The notes below the pieces were generated by a model. The model saw only the letters and a list, made by a program, of their open reading frames with translations, was not told the DNA's origin and made no database searches. The position numbers and the translations under genes are program-made. This document shows, piece after piece, positions 15,182 through 22,526 of a stretch of 22,526 nt of DNA. The stretch is from Desulfovibrio sp. (GTDB taxonomy: Bacteria > Desulfobacterota > Desulfovibrionia > Desulfovibrionales > Desulfovibrionaceae). Location of the stretch: positions 22,773-45,298 of the forward strand of contig NZ_JAHZAA010000019.1 in NCBI RefSeq assembly GCF_019424165.1. The letters run 5' to 3'. Within the stretch, counting starts at the first letter, position 1. Each line of letters opens with the position of its first letter.

Positions 15182-16849
15182 ATGGGATTTTTTTCAGCCA
15201 TAAAAAAGATTTTCAGCACCGGAACCACAGAAGGGCAGGAACAGGAAAAACTGGAGCTGACAGGGGAGCGGACTCCTGACGAAGTCGTTGCCCCCGAGCA
15301 GTCGGCAGCACCGTCAGAAGCGGCGCAGACTACCCCGGAGCAGACCGGGCCGGAATCCGGTTTGGCGCAGCCCGGCAGCCGGGATCATGCCCCTGAAGAA
15401 TCCCCCGAGTCCCCCGAAGAGCCTGTGCGGGAAGCATCTGCGCAGACTGACGGCACACCGGAGCCTGCCGAGCCGGAAAACGCGGTAGCGGCACAGCCCT
15501 TGCCCGCTGAAGAAAGCGTGGCGGATATGAAAGCGGCGCCCGAAACTGACCGGCCTGTGGGGGCGTCTTCAGCGGCTCCGACTCACGAGGTTGAGCCGTC
15601 TGCTGTTGCTGTTGCTGACGTTGCCGTTTCCGCCGTCTCCGGTGCTCCTGGCGATCAGGCGATGACCCTGCGCCTGCGCGAGGCCGAGCCGCGGCTTTCT
15701 GTCTGGCTGGGCATTGTGCTGGAAGACGTGAGCGAAACCGGCGATCTTTTGTGGCAACGTCTTTCTTTTCTGCTTGGCGCTCTGGAGGCCCCGTCCCATG
15801 AGGCACAGGCCTTTGTGGACGACTTCCGCGACTGGACGCAGCGTATGGACTACCGGCAGGTGGACGAATTCCGTTCGGAATTGCAGTACCGCCTTGCCCT
15901 TGCCCTTGATCTGGAAGACGAAGAAGACGAGCGCAGCCGTCTTTTCATCAAGATTACCGAAGGGCTGGCCCGCACGCGTGAGCAGTTCGCACGCGGACTG
16001 GACACGCTTTTTTCCGGACACGGAGAACTTGATGACGCGTTCTGGGAAGAGCTTGAAGAACTTTTCATCATGGCCGACCTGGGCTATGAGCCGTCCATGG
16101 AGCTTGTGGAGCGCCTCAAGGAGCGCGCCCGCAAGGAGAAAGTTACCGAAGCCTCCGGCATGCGCGCCTTGCTCATGGCTGAAGTGGAAGAGATATTCCG
16201 CGCGCCTCGCCGCATTGCCGCAGTCAACCCGCCTGAAGTGGTGCTGATGATCGGCGTCAACGGCGTGGGCAAAACCACCACCATCGCAAAGCTGGCCCAC
16301 CGCGCCCGCATGCAGGGCAAAACGGTCATGATTGCCGCCGCCGATACCTTCCGCGCCGCTGCCATAGAACAGCTTCAGGTGTGGGCCGAGCGTGTGGGAG
16401 CGCTTTTTCATGCCAAGTCCGCCGGGGCTGATCCTGCGTCTGTGGCCTATGAGGCTATGGACCGCGCCGTCAAGGAAGGGGTGGATATTCTTTTTGTGGA
16501 CACTGCGGGCCGCCTGCAGACCAAGGTCAATCTTATGGAAGAGCTGACCAAGATTCGCCAGGTGCTGGGTAAAAAGCATCCCGGCGCCCCCCATCGCAGC
16601 ATTCTGGTCATTGACGCCACCACGGGGCAGAACGCCCTGTCACAGACAAAACTGTTCAAAGAGGCGGCCGGGGTGGACGAGCTTATTCTGACCAAGCTGG
16701 ACGGCACGGCCAAGGGGGGCGTTGCCATCGCGGTAGCCATGCAGCATCATTTGCCTATCACGTTTGTGGGGCTGGGCGAAAAGATGGAAGACCTGCGCCC
16801 CTTCAACGGTGAAGACTACGCCCGCGCCCTGCTCGGGCAAAAAGAGTAA
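15182..16849 (+). CDS. ftsY: FtsY, signal recognition particle receptor
   Basis: 555 residues. FtsY docks the SRP-ribosome complex at the membrane using GTP. The NG domain is at the end: N-domain helices about 255-340, G1 GVNGVGKTTTIAKLAHR (358 on), DTFRAAAIEQLQVWAER (388 on), G3 DTAGRLQTKVN (440 on), TKLDGTAKGG (504 on). Residues 20-150 are acidic and rich in Glu, Pro and Ala, as in other A domains. Between them (about 160-245) is an extra helical stretch (RLSVWLGIVLEDVSETGDLL..., DEFRSELQYRLALALDL) that I do not know from FtsY elsewhere. The start MGFFSAIKKIF resembles the amphipathic membrane-targeting helix. ATG 15182 has AAGGAG and AAGGA directly upstream; an upstream in-frame start at 15068 is unsupported. 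Confidence 0.95.
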   Translation: MGFFSAIKKIFSTGTTEGQEQEKLELTGERTPDEVVAPEQSAAPSEAAQTTPEQTGPESGLAQPGSRDHAPEESPESPEEPVREASAQTDGTPEPAEPENAVAAQPLPAEESVADMKAAPETDRPVGASSAAPTHEVEPSAVAVADVAVSAVSGAPGDQAMTLRLREAEPRLSVWLGIVLEDVSETGDLLWQRLSFLLGALEAPSHEAQAFVDDFRDWTQRMDYRQVDEFRSELQYRLALALDLEDEEDERSRLFIKITEGLARTREQFARGLDTLFSGHGELDDAFWEELEELFIMADLGYEPSMELVERLKERARKEKVTEASGMRALLMAEVEEIFRAPRRIAAVNPPEVVLMIGVNGVGKTTTIAKLAHRARMQGKTVMIAAADTFRAAAIEQLQVWAERVGALFHAKSAGADPASVAYEAMDRAVKEGVDILFVDTAGRLQTKVNLMEELTKIRQVLGKKHPGAPHRSILVIDATTGQNALSQTKLFKEAAGVDELILTKLDGTAKGGVAIAVAMQHHLPITFVGLGEKMEDLRPFNGEDYARALLGQKE

Positions 16850-16943
16850 GCAGCGTGAATCCGCGCATGGGGCTGAGGCGCATACGCGGATGACGTACAA
16901 ATGCTTTGCTGGCGGGCGCGTAAGAACTCTCGCTATGATTGCA

Positions 16944-16974
16944 GAAGCGGCCCGTTGGACGGGCCGCTTCTTGT
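16944..16974 (+). terminator. Terminator after ftsY
   Basis: GAAGCGGCCCGT (16944-16955) pairs perfectly with ACGGGCCGCTTC (16959-16970) over a TGG loop, followed by a short T-rich stretch. The stem is very stable; the tail is modest. It also lies past the end of the convergent receiver-TPR gene and may serve both. Confidence 0.75.
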
Positions 16975-17044
16975 GGTTCCGGGGGCTGGAAGCACGGGCG
17001 GCAGTGCAAGAGAGCGCTGCCGCAGAACGGTTTTTGTGCTGCCA

Positions 17045-18406
17045 TTACATCATGCAGCGCTCAATGCCGCGCCGCGCACCCGCATGCCCAGGCTCCATAT
17101 CAAGGGCCGCCTGAAAGAACTGGGCCGCACGCTGCTTTTCGCGTGACTGAAGAAAAACAGCGCCGTAATTGTAGGCAATGGCTACACTGGCCCGGTACAG
17201 GTCCGGGGCCATATCCAGCGCCTTGAGCAGGTTGGCCTTGGCCTGCAGAAAATCCTGTCCTTCGGCAAAGGCCATACCCATATTGTAGTAAAGGTTGGCA
17301 TCTTCGGGCGCAATTCTGACGGCCCGCTTGTATTCCGTAATGGCGTCCTGCCAGCGGCCCTGCTTGCGAAGGCTGATGCCAAGCTGGTTAAACAGCGCAA
17401 GGTCACTTTTGGAAAGATATTTTCCTTTAACATCAAGGCTGTTGCGCAGGAATTTTTCGGCCTTGAGCGGATCGCGTTCCGCATACACCCCGGCTATGCG
17501 GCCGGAGAGCGCGCTAAGCCCCTCCACTGCCTCACGGTTCATCTGCACAAGCGCCTTGTCAAAAAAGTTTTCCGCCTGTTCCGCATTGCCCAGAGCCAGA
17601 TGCACCTCACCCAGGCTGACCTTGCGGTTAACGTTGAGCGGCGAAATGTGGTCGAGCTTTTGCAAGTAGCGCAACTGGTTTTCCCTGTCGCCCAGGTGTT
17701 CGTACATTTCTGCCAGGCGCTGCAGTGGGGCCAGGTACAGGTCGGCAGCGGCAGCGGCTGCCTCATAGGCTTCTCTGGCAAGGTCGTATTCTGCAAGGCC
17801 CCGGTGGGCATCGCCCATGACAAGATAGGCTGCGGCGCTGCCGGGCTTGATTTCAAGAATCTTGCGGCTGGCGGTCAGGGCCTGCGTATATTCCTTGCGT
17901 TCAAGCAGGCCTTTGGCCAGATCAATAGCCTGCCCAAGCTTGCCTTGAGGCTTGATGGTAAAGGCCATTTTTTCAATAAGCGTGTTCATTGAAACAGGCT
18001 TGGCAATGAAATTGTCCGCGCCAACCTCGTGCAGCAGCATAAGTCTGTCACGCTGCACTTCATTGGTGAGGATGATGATCTTGAGGGCGCGATAGGTCTG
18101 CTTGATCTGACCCACAAGAAAGCTCAGGTCCTGCCCGCCAACGCTGCGCTCAAGAAAAAGCAAGGGGGCAGGGTGCCGTTGCAGAAGGTTGCGCAACTCG
18201 CCGGGCAAGTGGCGGGGATCAGTAAGGGCGGTGAACTGGCCGGGGGCGGAAAGCCCCAGCTCTTTCGCCAGGGTGAGGCGCAGTTGTGTGCTGAAGGCCT
18301 GGTCATCTGTAAGGACGATGACGTGCCCGTTTTCTTTGCTTATATAGTTGATGACAGTGTCCTGATAGGATGTCTGCCGGGCTTTCAGGGCCGGGTCGGA
18401 TGCCAT
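17045..18406 (-). CDS. Receiver-like domain fused to TPR repeats
   Basis: 453 residues. Residues about 27-150 follow the CheY fold: HVIVLTDDQAF (acidic pair D34, D35), PLLFLERSVGG (third strand), KIIILTNE (T114), FIAKPVS (K136). The third strand carries E86 where the phosphorylated aspartate belongs. Residues about 155-450 are TPR helices, for example EYTQALTASRKILEIKPGSA, AAYLVMGDAHRGLAEYDLA, QGRWQDAITEYKRAVRIAPE and ANLYYNMGMAFAEGQDFLQA. There is no signal peptide or DNA-binding part, so it is a cytoplasmic protein-interaction factor. AAAGGAG lies five bases before ATG 18406. It is a single gene with its own promoter and a hairpin in its leader. Partners are unknown. Confidence 0.88.
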   Translation of the reverse strand: MASDPALKARQTSYQDTVINYISKENGHVIVLTDDQAFSTQLRLTLAKELGLSAPGQFTALTDPRHLPGELRNLLQRHPAPLLFLERSVGGQDLSFLVGQIKQTYRALKIIILTNEVQRDRLMLLHEVGADNFIAKPVSMNTLIEKMAFTIKPQGKLGQAIDLAKGLLERKEYTQALTASRKILEIKPGSAAAYLVMGDAHRGLAEYDLAREAYEAAAAAADLYLAPLQRLAEMYEHLGDRENQLRYLQKLDHISPLNVNRKVSLGEVHLALGNAEQAENFFDKALVQMNREAVEGLSALSGRIAGVYAERDPLKAEKFLRNSLDVKGKYLSKSDLALFNQLGISLRKQGRWQDAITEYKRAVRIAPEDANLYYNMGMAFAEGQDFLQAKANLLKALDMAPDLYRASVAIAYNYGAVFLQSREKQRAAQFFQAALDMEPGHAGARRGIERCMM

Positions 18407-18429
18407 GACATCTCCTTTGGGAATTCAAA

Positions 18430-18455
18430 AGAATAAAACGGCCGGAACCGGCCGT
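18430..18455 (-). terminator. Terminator-like hairpin in the leader of the receiver-TPR gene (attenuator candidate)
   Basis: On the minus strand ACGGCCGG (18455-18448) pairs with CCGGCCGT (18445-18438) over two bases, followed by TTTATTCTTTT. It lies between the predicted promoter and the start codon, about 25-30 bases before ATG 18406. Confidence 0.55.
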
Positions 18456-18516
18456 GGAAACAGGGAAAATATTTTTCGTCTCTGAGGCAAGCCACAGCAT
18501 GGCGAAATTGTGTTGG

Positions 18517-18546
18517 CTCATACGTAGTTTTTTAGTGTGTTGTCAA
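18517..18546 (-). promoter_or_regulatory. Promoter of the receiver-TPR gene
   Basis: On the minus strand a perfect TTGACA (18546-18541), an 18-base spacer and TATGAG (18522-18517). The start would be near 18510, giving a leader of about 100 bases. Confidence 0.5.
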
Positions 18547-18589
18547 GCGCGCGCGGCAGAGACAAAAACAAAAAAAATGGCAAAAAGCC

Positions 18590-18618
18590 TTGACGCCACG
18601 CCGTGTGTTAGCTAGAAC
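18590..18618 (+). promoter_or_regulatory. Promoter of the S10 ribosomal protein operon
   Basis: TTGACG (18590-18595), a 17-base spacer and TAGAAC (18613-18618). The start would be near 18625, directly before the first leader hairpin. It faces away from the receiver-TPR promoter with 43 bases between the two -35 boxes. Confidence 0.6.
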
Positions 18619-18626
18619 AACGCTTG

Positions 18627-19137
18627 CCCATGAGGACAGGTGTCTTCTATGGGTATTTCCCTGGACGGCAGGGAAGGGCAGGTTGAGCCTGCTCTGCTGT
18701 ACCTGGCGCGGTCAATCGCGACCGCACAGGATTTGACATGTGCAGGCGTTACCAAATGCCGGACAATGTCGAGCCGTTCCAGCCCAGAGACGGATCCCAC
18801 CGCTGCCCCGGAGGCGCGCGTGACCCGGGGCTGTAAGGTAGAGGGGTATACCCCTCATTTGGTGACCCTGCGGGACCGCCTTGCCACCTTTTCTTGGTGG
18901 CCTGGCCTGGGCGACGCCGGGGAGCATCATGCGGATGATGCAGGCGCGTTCAGGCGTCCAAAATCTTCCGAATTTCCTGATTATCAGGCATGATGCGCGC
19001 ATTAGCGCAGCCCCTTACGTTGCTCCGTTCCGTCCCTTCCAGGGTGAGGTCGGCCTTCGGGCCATACTTCATGGCCCCGCGTAAGCTGTGAAGAAGCCTG
19101 CACTGCCGGTGGTCGGCAGGTGGGATGTTTTTGCAAA
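18627..19137 (+). promoter_or_regulatory. Long structured leader of the S10 operon (possible regulatory RNA)
   Basis: About 525 bases separate the promoter from rpsJ, with no convincing plus-strand gene. Clear stems: 18627-18638 with 18641-18653 (12 pairs, one bulge); 18657-18662 with 18670-18675; 18748-18758 with 18856-18866 (long range, one G-U) enclosing 18805-18811 with 18825-18831 and the palindrome 18841-18856; 18883-18888 with 18896-18901; 18913-18918 with 18953-18958 enclosing 18924-18930 with 18935-18941; then two that exclude each other, 19052-19055 with 19060-19063 and 19059-19065 with 19071-19077; last 19103-19107 with 19115-19119. No tmRNA, RNase P RNA, SRP RNA or known riboswitch was recognised. 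It may be a leader for feedback control by a ribosomal protein or a separate ncRNA gene. Confidence 0.5.
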
Positions 19138-19150
19138 CGGAGTAGGCACA

Positions 19151-19468
19151 ATGACGACAGTTAGCAGCGATCGCATTCGGATCAAGCTCAAAGCCTACGA
19201 TTACCGCATACTGGATAAAGCCGTTGCGGAAATCGTGGATACGGCGCGCAATACGGGTGCTGGAGTGGCAGGGCCAATCCCTCTGCCCACCAACATTCAC
19301 AAGTACACCGTCCAGCGTTCCGTGCACGTGGACAAAAAGTCCCGTGAACAGTTTGAGATGCGTATCCACAAGCGCCTTATGGATATTCTGGAACCCACGC
19401 AGCAGACCGTCGACGCGCTAGGCAAGCTTTCCTTGCCCGCCGGTGTGGACGTGGAAATCAAGCTCTAG
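19151..19468 (+). CDS. rpsJ: 30S ribosomal protein S10
   Basis: 105 residues, normal length. Typical segments: RIRIKLKAYDYRILDKAV at the start, TGAGVAGPIPLPTNIHKYTV with the conserved GPIPLPT loop, and SREQFEMRIHKRLMDILEP. S10 lies in the head of the small subunit and, with NusB, acts in antitermination. ATG 19151 has GGAG eight bases upstream; an upstream in-frame GTG at 19088 is not supported. It opens the S10 operon after the long leader, 12 bases before rplC. Confidence 0.97.
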   Translation: MTTVSSDRIRIKLKAYDYRILDKAVAEIVDTARNTGAGVAGPIPLPTNIHKYTVQRSVHVDKKSREQFEMRIHKRLMDILEPTQQTVDALGKLSLPAGVDVEIKL

Positions 19469-19480
19469 CGAGAGGCAGTC

Positions 19481-20110
19481 ATGGCTGAGAAAATGGGAAT
19501 TTTGGGTCGCAAACTCGGTATGACCCGCATATTTGACGGTAACGGCGCAGCCGTACCCGTCACGGTGATTGAGGCAGGGCCTTGCCCCGTCACCCAGGTC
19601 AAGACCGCGGATTCCGACGGCTATAACGCCGTGCAGATCGCGATGACCAACGCTAAGGAAAAGCATGTGAGCAAGGCCATGCAGGGTCACTTTGCCAAGG
19701 CTGGCAAGGGCCTCTTCCGCCATCTGCGCGAAATCCGTCTTACGGCTGCTCCTGAGCAGGAACTGGGACAGGAACTTACCGTTGAAATGTTCGCTGCCGG
19801 CGACACCGTCAAGGTGACTGGCAAGAGCGTTGGTAAGGGCTACCAGGGGCGCATGCGCCGCTGGAACTTCGCCGGTTCCAAGGATTCGCACGGCTGCGAA
19901 AAGGTGCACCGCAACAACGGCTCCATCGGTAACAACACTTTTCCCGGTCGCGTGTTCAAGGGCCGGAAAATGGCCGGTCACTGGGGCAATGAAACCGTTA
20001 CGGAAATGGGCCTGACCATCGTTGACGTGCGTCCTGAAGACAACGTCATTCTGGTCAAAGGTTCCGTGCCCGGCCCCAAGAACGGGCTGGTGCTGATCCG
20101 CAAGCAGTAG
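19481..20110 (+). CDS. rplC: 50S ribosomal protein L3
   Basis: 209 residues. The start MGILGRKLGMTRIFDGNG and the core GYQGRMRRWNFAGSKDSHG, HRNNGSIGNNTFPGRVFKG and RKMAGHWGNE are standard L3 motifs; the central loop reaches the peptidyl transferase centre. GAGAGG precedes ATG 19481. Gaps of 12 and 11 bases to rpsJ and rplD show one operon. Confidence 0.97.
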   Translation: MAEKMGILGRKLGMTRIFDGNGAAVPVTVIEAGPCPVTQVKTADSDGYNAVQIAMTNAKEKHVSKAMQGHFAKAGKGLFRHLREIRLTAAPEQELGQELTVEMFAAGDTVKVTGKSVGKGYQGRMRRWNFAGSKDSHGCEKVHRNNGSIGNNTFPGRVFKGRKMAGHWGNETVTEMGLTIVDVRPEDNVILVKGSVPGPKNGLVLIRKQ

Positions 20111-20121
20111 AGGAAGCAGCA

Positions 20122-20754
20122 ATGGCTACCGTGAAAGTATTTGACCAGAACAAGCAGGAAAGCGGTGAAGTTACGCTGGCTTCCGACGTGTTCGAAATCG
20201 AGGTGAGGCCCGAAATCCTCAACCTCGTGGCACGCGCGCAGATGGCGGCCAAACGCGCCGGGACGCACAATGTCAAAACCCGCGCCTTTGTTTCCGGCGG
20301 CGGCGCCAAGCCCTGGAAGCAGAAGGGTACCGGTCGCGCTCGCGCCGGTTCCAACCGCTCGCCCATCTGGCGCGGCGGCGCCATCACCTTCGGCCCCAGC
20401 CCGCGCGACTACACCTTCAAGGTGAACAGCAAGGTGCGCAGCCTGGCCCTCAAGATGGCCCTTTCGAGCCGTCTGGCCGCTGAAAGCCTGATGGTGGTCA
20501 AGGGCATTGTGCTGCCCGAAGCCAAAACCAAACATTTTGCCAAGGTGGCCGACACCCTGGGTCTTACCAAGGCCCTCATTGTGGCGCCCGAGGAAAACGC
20601 GGAACTGACCCGTTCGGTTCGCAATATCCCCGGCCTCACCCTGATCACGGTGGACCGCCTGAGCGTGCTTGAAATCCTGAAGCACAAGCAGCTTGTGCTG
20701 CTGGAAGGCGCTGTGGAGTCTGTGCAGGCGCGCTTCGAGAAGAAGGGAGCTTAG
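20122..20754 (+). CDS. rplD: 50S ribosomal protein L4
   Basis: 210 residues. The long basic loop that enters the exit tunnel is seen as KPWKQKGTGRARAGSNRSPI followed by WRGGAITFGPSPRDY, and the C-terminal alpha/beta part ends with VDRLSVLEILKHKQLVL. In E. coli L4 is the autoregulator of the S10 operon, which makes it the first candidate to bind the unusual leader here, though that control is only established in gammaproteobacteria. rplW follows after two bases. Confidence 0.97.
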   Translation: MATVKVFDQNKQESGEVTLASDVFEIEVRPEILNLVARAQMAAKRAGTHNVKTRAFVSGGGAKPWKQKGTGRARAGSNRSPIWRGGAITFGPSPRDYTFKVNSKVRSLALKMALSSRLAAESLMVVKGIVLPEAKTKHFAKVADTLGLTKALIVAPEENAELTRSVRNIPGLTLITVDRLSVLEILKHKQLVLLEGAVESVQARFEKKGA

Positions 20755-20756
20755 TT

Positions 20757-21047
20757 ATGGAAATCACTTCTGTTCTGCTCAAGCCCCTGCTGACCGAAAA
20801 GACGACCATGCTCAAAGACGAAGCGCAGCAGGTGGCCTTTATGGTTCACACCCAGGCCAACAAGCTTGAAATCAAGCAGGCCGTGGAAAAGGCTTTTGAT
20901 GTTAAAGTGGAAGCGGTTAACGTGGTTCGCCGCGCGCCCCTGAACAGGGAGCGCCAGGGCCGCGTTGTCGGCCGCAAGCCCGGCTGGAAAAAAGCGTATG
21001 TGACGCTGCGCCAGGGCGATAAAATCGAGTTCTTCGAGGGAGTATAA
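20757..21047 (+). CDS. rplW: 50S ribosomal protein L23
   Basis: 96 residues. VLLKPLLTEKTTMLKDEAQQ, then FMVHTQANKLEIKQAVEKAF and VEAVNVVRRAPLNRERQGRV are the expected L23 pattern. L23 sits at the exit of the tunnel and is the docking site for SRP and trigger factor. Two-base gaps on both sides indicate translational coupling with rplD and rplB. Confidence 0.97.
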   Translation: MEITSVLLKPLLTEKTTMLKDEAQQVAFMVHTQANKLEIKQAVEKAFDVKVEAVNVVRRAPLNRERQGRVVGRKPGWKKAYVTLRQGDKIEFFEGV

Positions 21048-21049
21048 GC

Positions 21050-21898
21050 ATGGCTGTCCGCAAGCTGAAACCGACTTCCGCTGGGCGTCGTTTCCAGACG
21101 GTTTCCGATTTTGAGGAAATCACCCGGACGCGCCCCGAGAAGTCCCTCACCGTCGGTCTGACCAAAAAGGCCGGCCGTAACAACCTGGGCCGCATCACCA
21201 GCCGCCGTCGTGGCGGTGGCGTCAAGCGTCTGTACCGGATTATTGACTTCAAACGCGACAAGACCGGCATTGAAGCCCGCGTGGCGCACATCGAGTACGA
21301 TCCCAACCGTACTGCCCGTATTGCTCTTCTGCATTACACTGACGGCGAAAAGCGCTACATTCTGGCCCCCGTGGGCCTGAAGCAGGGCGATGTGGTCATG
21401 AGCGGCGTCAACGATCGCAACGGCGAAGTGGCCGACATCATGCCCGGCAATGCCCTGCCCATGCAGCGCATTCCTGTGGGTACGGTCATCCACAACATCG
21501 AGCTGTACCCCGGTAAGGGCGGCCAGCTCTGCCGCGCCGCCGGAACCTACGCCCAGCTGGTAGCCAAGGAAGGCAAGTATGCTCTCCTGCGTCTGCCCTC
21601 GGGCGAAGTGCGCAAGGTGCTGGTTACCTGCGTGGCCACTGTGGGCCAGGTGGGCAACGTGCACCACGAAAGCATCAGGCTGGGCAAGGCAGGCCGCAAC
21701 CGCTGGCTCGGCCGCCGTCCCAAGGTCCGTGGCGTGGCCATGAACCCCATCGACCACCCCCTGGGCGGTGGCGAAGGCAGAAGCTCCGGCGGCCGCCATC
21801 CTGTGTCGCCTTGGGGCATGCCTGCCAAGGGGTACAAGACCCGCGACAAAAAGAAGGCCTCTTCCAGGCTTATTGTTAAACGCCGCGGCCAGAAGTAG
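21050..21898 (+). CDS. rplB: 50S ribosomal protein L2
   Basis: 282 residues, slightly longer than the usual 273-277. Characteristic parts: RNNLGRITSRRRGGGVKRLY, YDPNRTARIALLHYTDGEKR, and the C-terminal GVAMNPIDHPLGGGEGRSSG followed by GRHPVSPWGMPAKG, which includes the conserved histidine near the peptidyl transferase centre. The extra residues lie in the N-terminal part (FEEITRTRPEKSL). Confidence 0.97.
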   Translation: MAVRKLKPTSAGRRFQTVSDFEEITRTRPEKSLTVGLTKKAGRNNLGRITSRRRGGGVKRLYRIIDFKRDKTGIEARVAHIEYDPNRTARIALLHYTDGEKRYILAPVGLKQGDVVMSGVNDRNGEVADIMPGNALPMQRIPVGTVIHNIELYPGKGGQLCRAAGTYAQLVAKEGKYALLRLPSGEVRKVLVTCVATVGQVGNVHHESIRLGKAGRNRWLGRRPKVRGVAMNPIDHPLGGGEGRSSGGRHPVSPWGMPAKGYKTRDKKKASSRLIVKRRGQK

Positions 21899-21907
21899 GA
21901 GTAGCTC

Positions 21908-22192
21908 ATGCCGAGATCATTGAAAAAAGGGCCGTTTGTTGACGGTCATTTGATGAAAAAGGTCGACACCGCTGTGGCCAACAGTGACCGCCGCGTGCTC
22001 AAGACCTGGTCGCGCCGCTCGACCATCCTGCCCGAAATGGTGGGACTGACCTTTGCGGTGCATAATGGCAAGAAGTTCGTGCCGGTGTTCGTCACCGAAA
22101 ACATGGTGGGCCACAAGCTGGGCGAATTTTCGCCCACCCGTACCTACCATGGGCATGCCGCCGACAAAAAGGCCAAGGCCGGCAGGAAGTAG
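21908..22192 (+). CDS. rpsS: 30S ribosomal protein S19
   Basis: 94 residues. [60 protein letters not shown] and [13 protein letters not shown] are all standard. S19 is in the 30S head and contacts S13. It follows rplB by nine bases and precedes rplV by nine. Confidence 0.97.
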
Positions 22193-22201
22193 GGTAGCGA
22201 T

Positions 22202-22526
22202 ATGGAATCTAAAGCTATTGCGAAGTTCCAGCGCGTTTCGCCGCGCAAGACCCGTCTTGTGGCCAAGAACGTGCAGGGTCTTGGAGTGGAGGAGGCTATG
22301 AACCTTCTGCGCTTCACGCCCAACAAGCCCGCGGGGGTTCTTTACGGCGTGCTCAAGAGCGCGCTGGCGAATGCCTCCCAGTTGGGCGGCGTTGATGTGG
22401 ACGCCATGGTGGTGAAGGAAGTCGTTGTTAACGAAGGTCCCACCTGGAAGCGCTTTATGCCCCGTGCTCAGGGCCGGGCTACCAAGATCAACAAGCGCAC
22501 GAGCCACATCACCGTTATACTCGCAG
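22202..22526 (+). CDS. rplV: 50S ribosomal protein L22 (partial, cut by window end)
   Basis: 108 codons are visible from ATG 22202. KFQRVSPRKTRLVAKNVQGL, NKPAGVLYGVLKSALANASQ, VNEGPTWKRFMPRAQGRATK and INKRTSHITVIL match L22; only the last few residues are missing. L22 lines the exit tunnel together with L4. The S10 operon presumably continues with rpsC outside the window. Confidence 0.95.
   Translation, partial: MESKAIAKFQRVSPRKTRLVAKNVQGLGVEEAMNLLRFTPNKPAGVLYGVLKSALANASQLGGVDVDAMVVKEVVVNEGPTWKRFMPRAQGRATKINKRTSHITVILA

Noticed and set aside
18612..18800. 62-codon minus-strand frame in the S10 leader
   Set aside because: No ribosome-binding site, low third-position GC, and it runs through strong plus-strand stems and the S10 promoter.

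Overview
The window looks like chromosomal DNA of a sulfate-reducing deltaproteobacterium of the Desulfovibrio type. The basis is inference: GC-rich coding, a Feo operon with two feoA genes and linked periplasmic proteins, a UbiA-type quinone prenyltransferase, a long FtsY, and an S10 ribosomal operon with no tuf or fusA directly before rpsJ. No phage, insertion sequence or CRISPR array was seen.

Layout. 1-315 is the end of a DMT/EamA-type transporter, followed by a strong terminator. 712-4930 (+) is an iron-transport operon: promoter with an operator-like palindrome, feoA, feoA, feoB, a small exported protein and a DUF4198-type exported protein. It ends at a shared bidirectional terminator (5119-5148). 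5232-7661 (-) encodes a Tat-exported PHP-domain (CehA/McbA-like) hydrolase with a gene-free stretch of almost 1 kb upstream. 8646-11328 (-) holds tRNA-Thr(GGU) with its own promoter and terminator, then darP, a UbiA-family prenyltransferase and a MogA/MoaB-type molybdenum cofactor gene. A symmetric divergent promoter separates mog from queF, murJ, a membrane protein with a degenerate Hpt-like end, and ftsY (11481-16849, +). 17045-18406 (-) encodes a receiver-TPR protein. 18590 onward (+) is the S10 operon: promoter, about 525 nt of highly structured leader, then rpsJ, rplC, rplD, rplW, rplB, rpsS and rplV (cut by the window end).

How the genes fit together. The Feo block joins inner-membrane Fe(II) uptake (FeoA/FeoB) to two exported proteins whose predicted mature forms both begin with histidine, suggesting a periplasmic metal-handling arm. 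The mog-ubiA-darP block is housekeeping (molybdenum cofactor, quinone, ribosome maturation). murJ and ftsY serve envelope synthesis and membrane protein targeting.

Main points for a second look: (1) feoB has lost its start frame and the first half of its P-loop; (2) the S10 leader is long, non-coding on its own strand and full of hairpins, including mutually exclusive ones; (3) several signalling or enzyme domains have a replaced key residue (QueF His to Met, receiver Asp to Glu, Hpt-like His to Tyr); (4) murJ carries a 9-bp in-frame tandem repeat; (5) paired exported proteins with N-terminal histidine sit in the Feo operon. All function calls are by reading motifs; no database search was possible.
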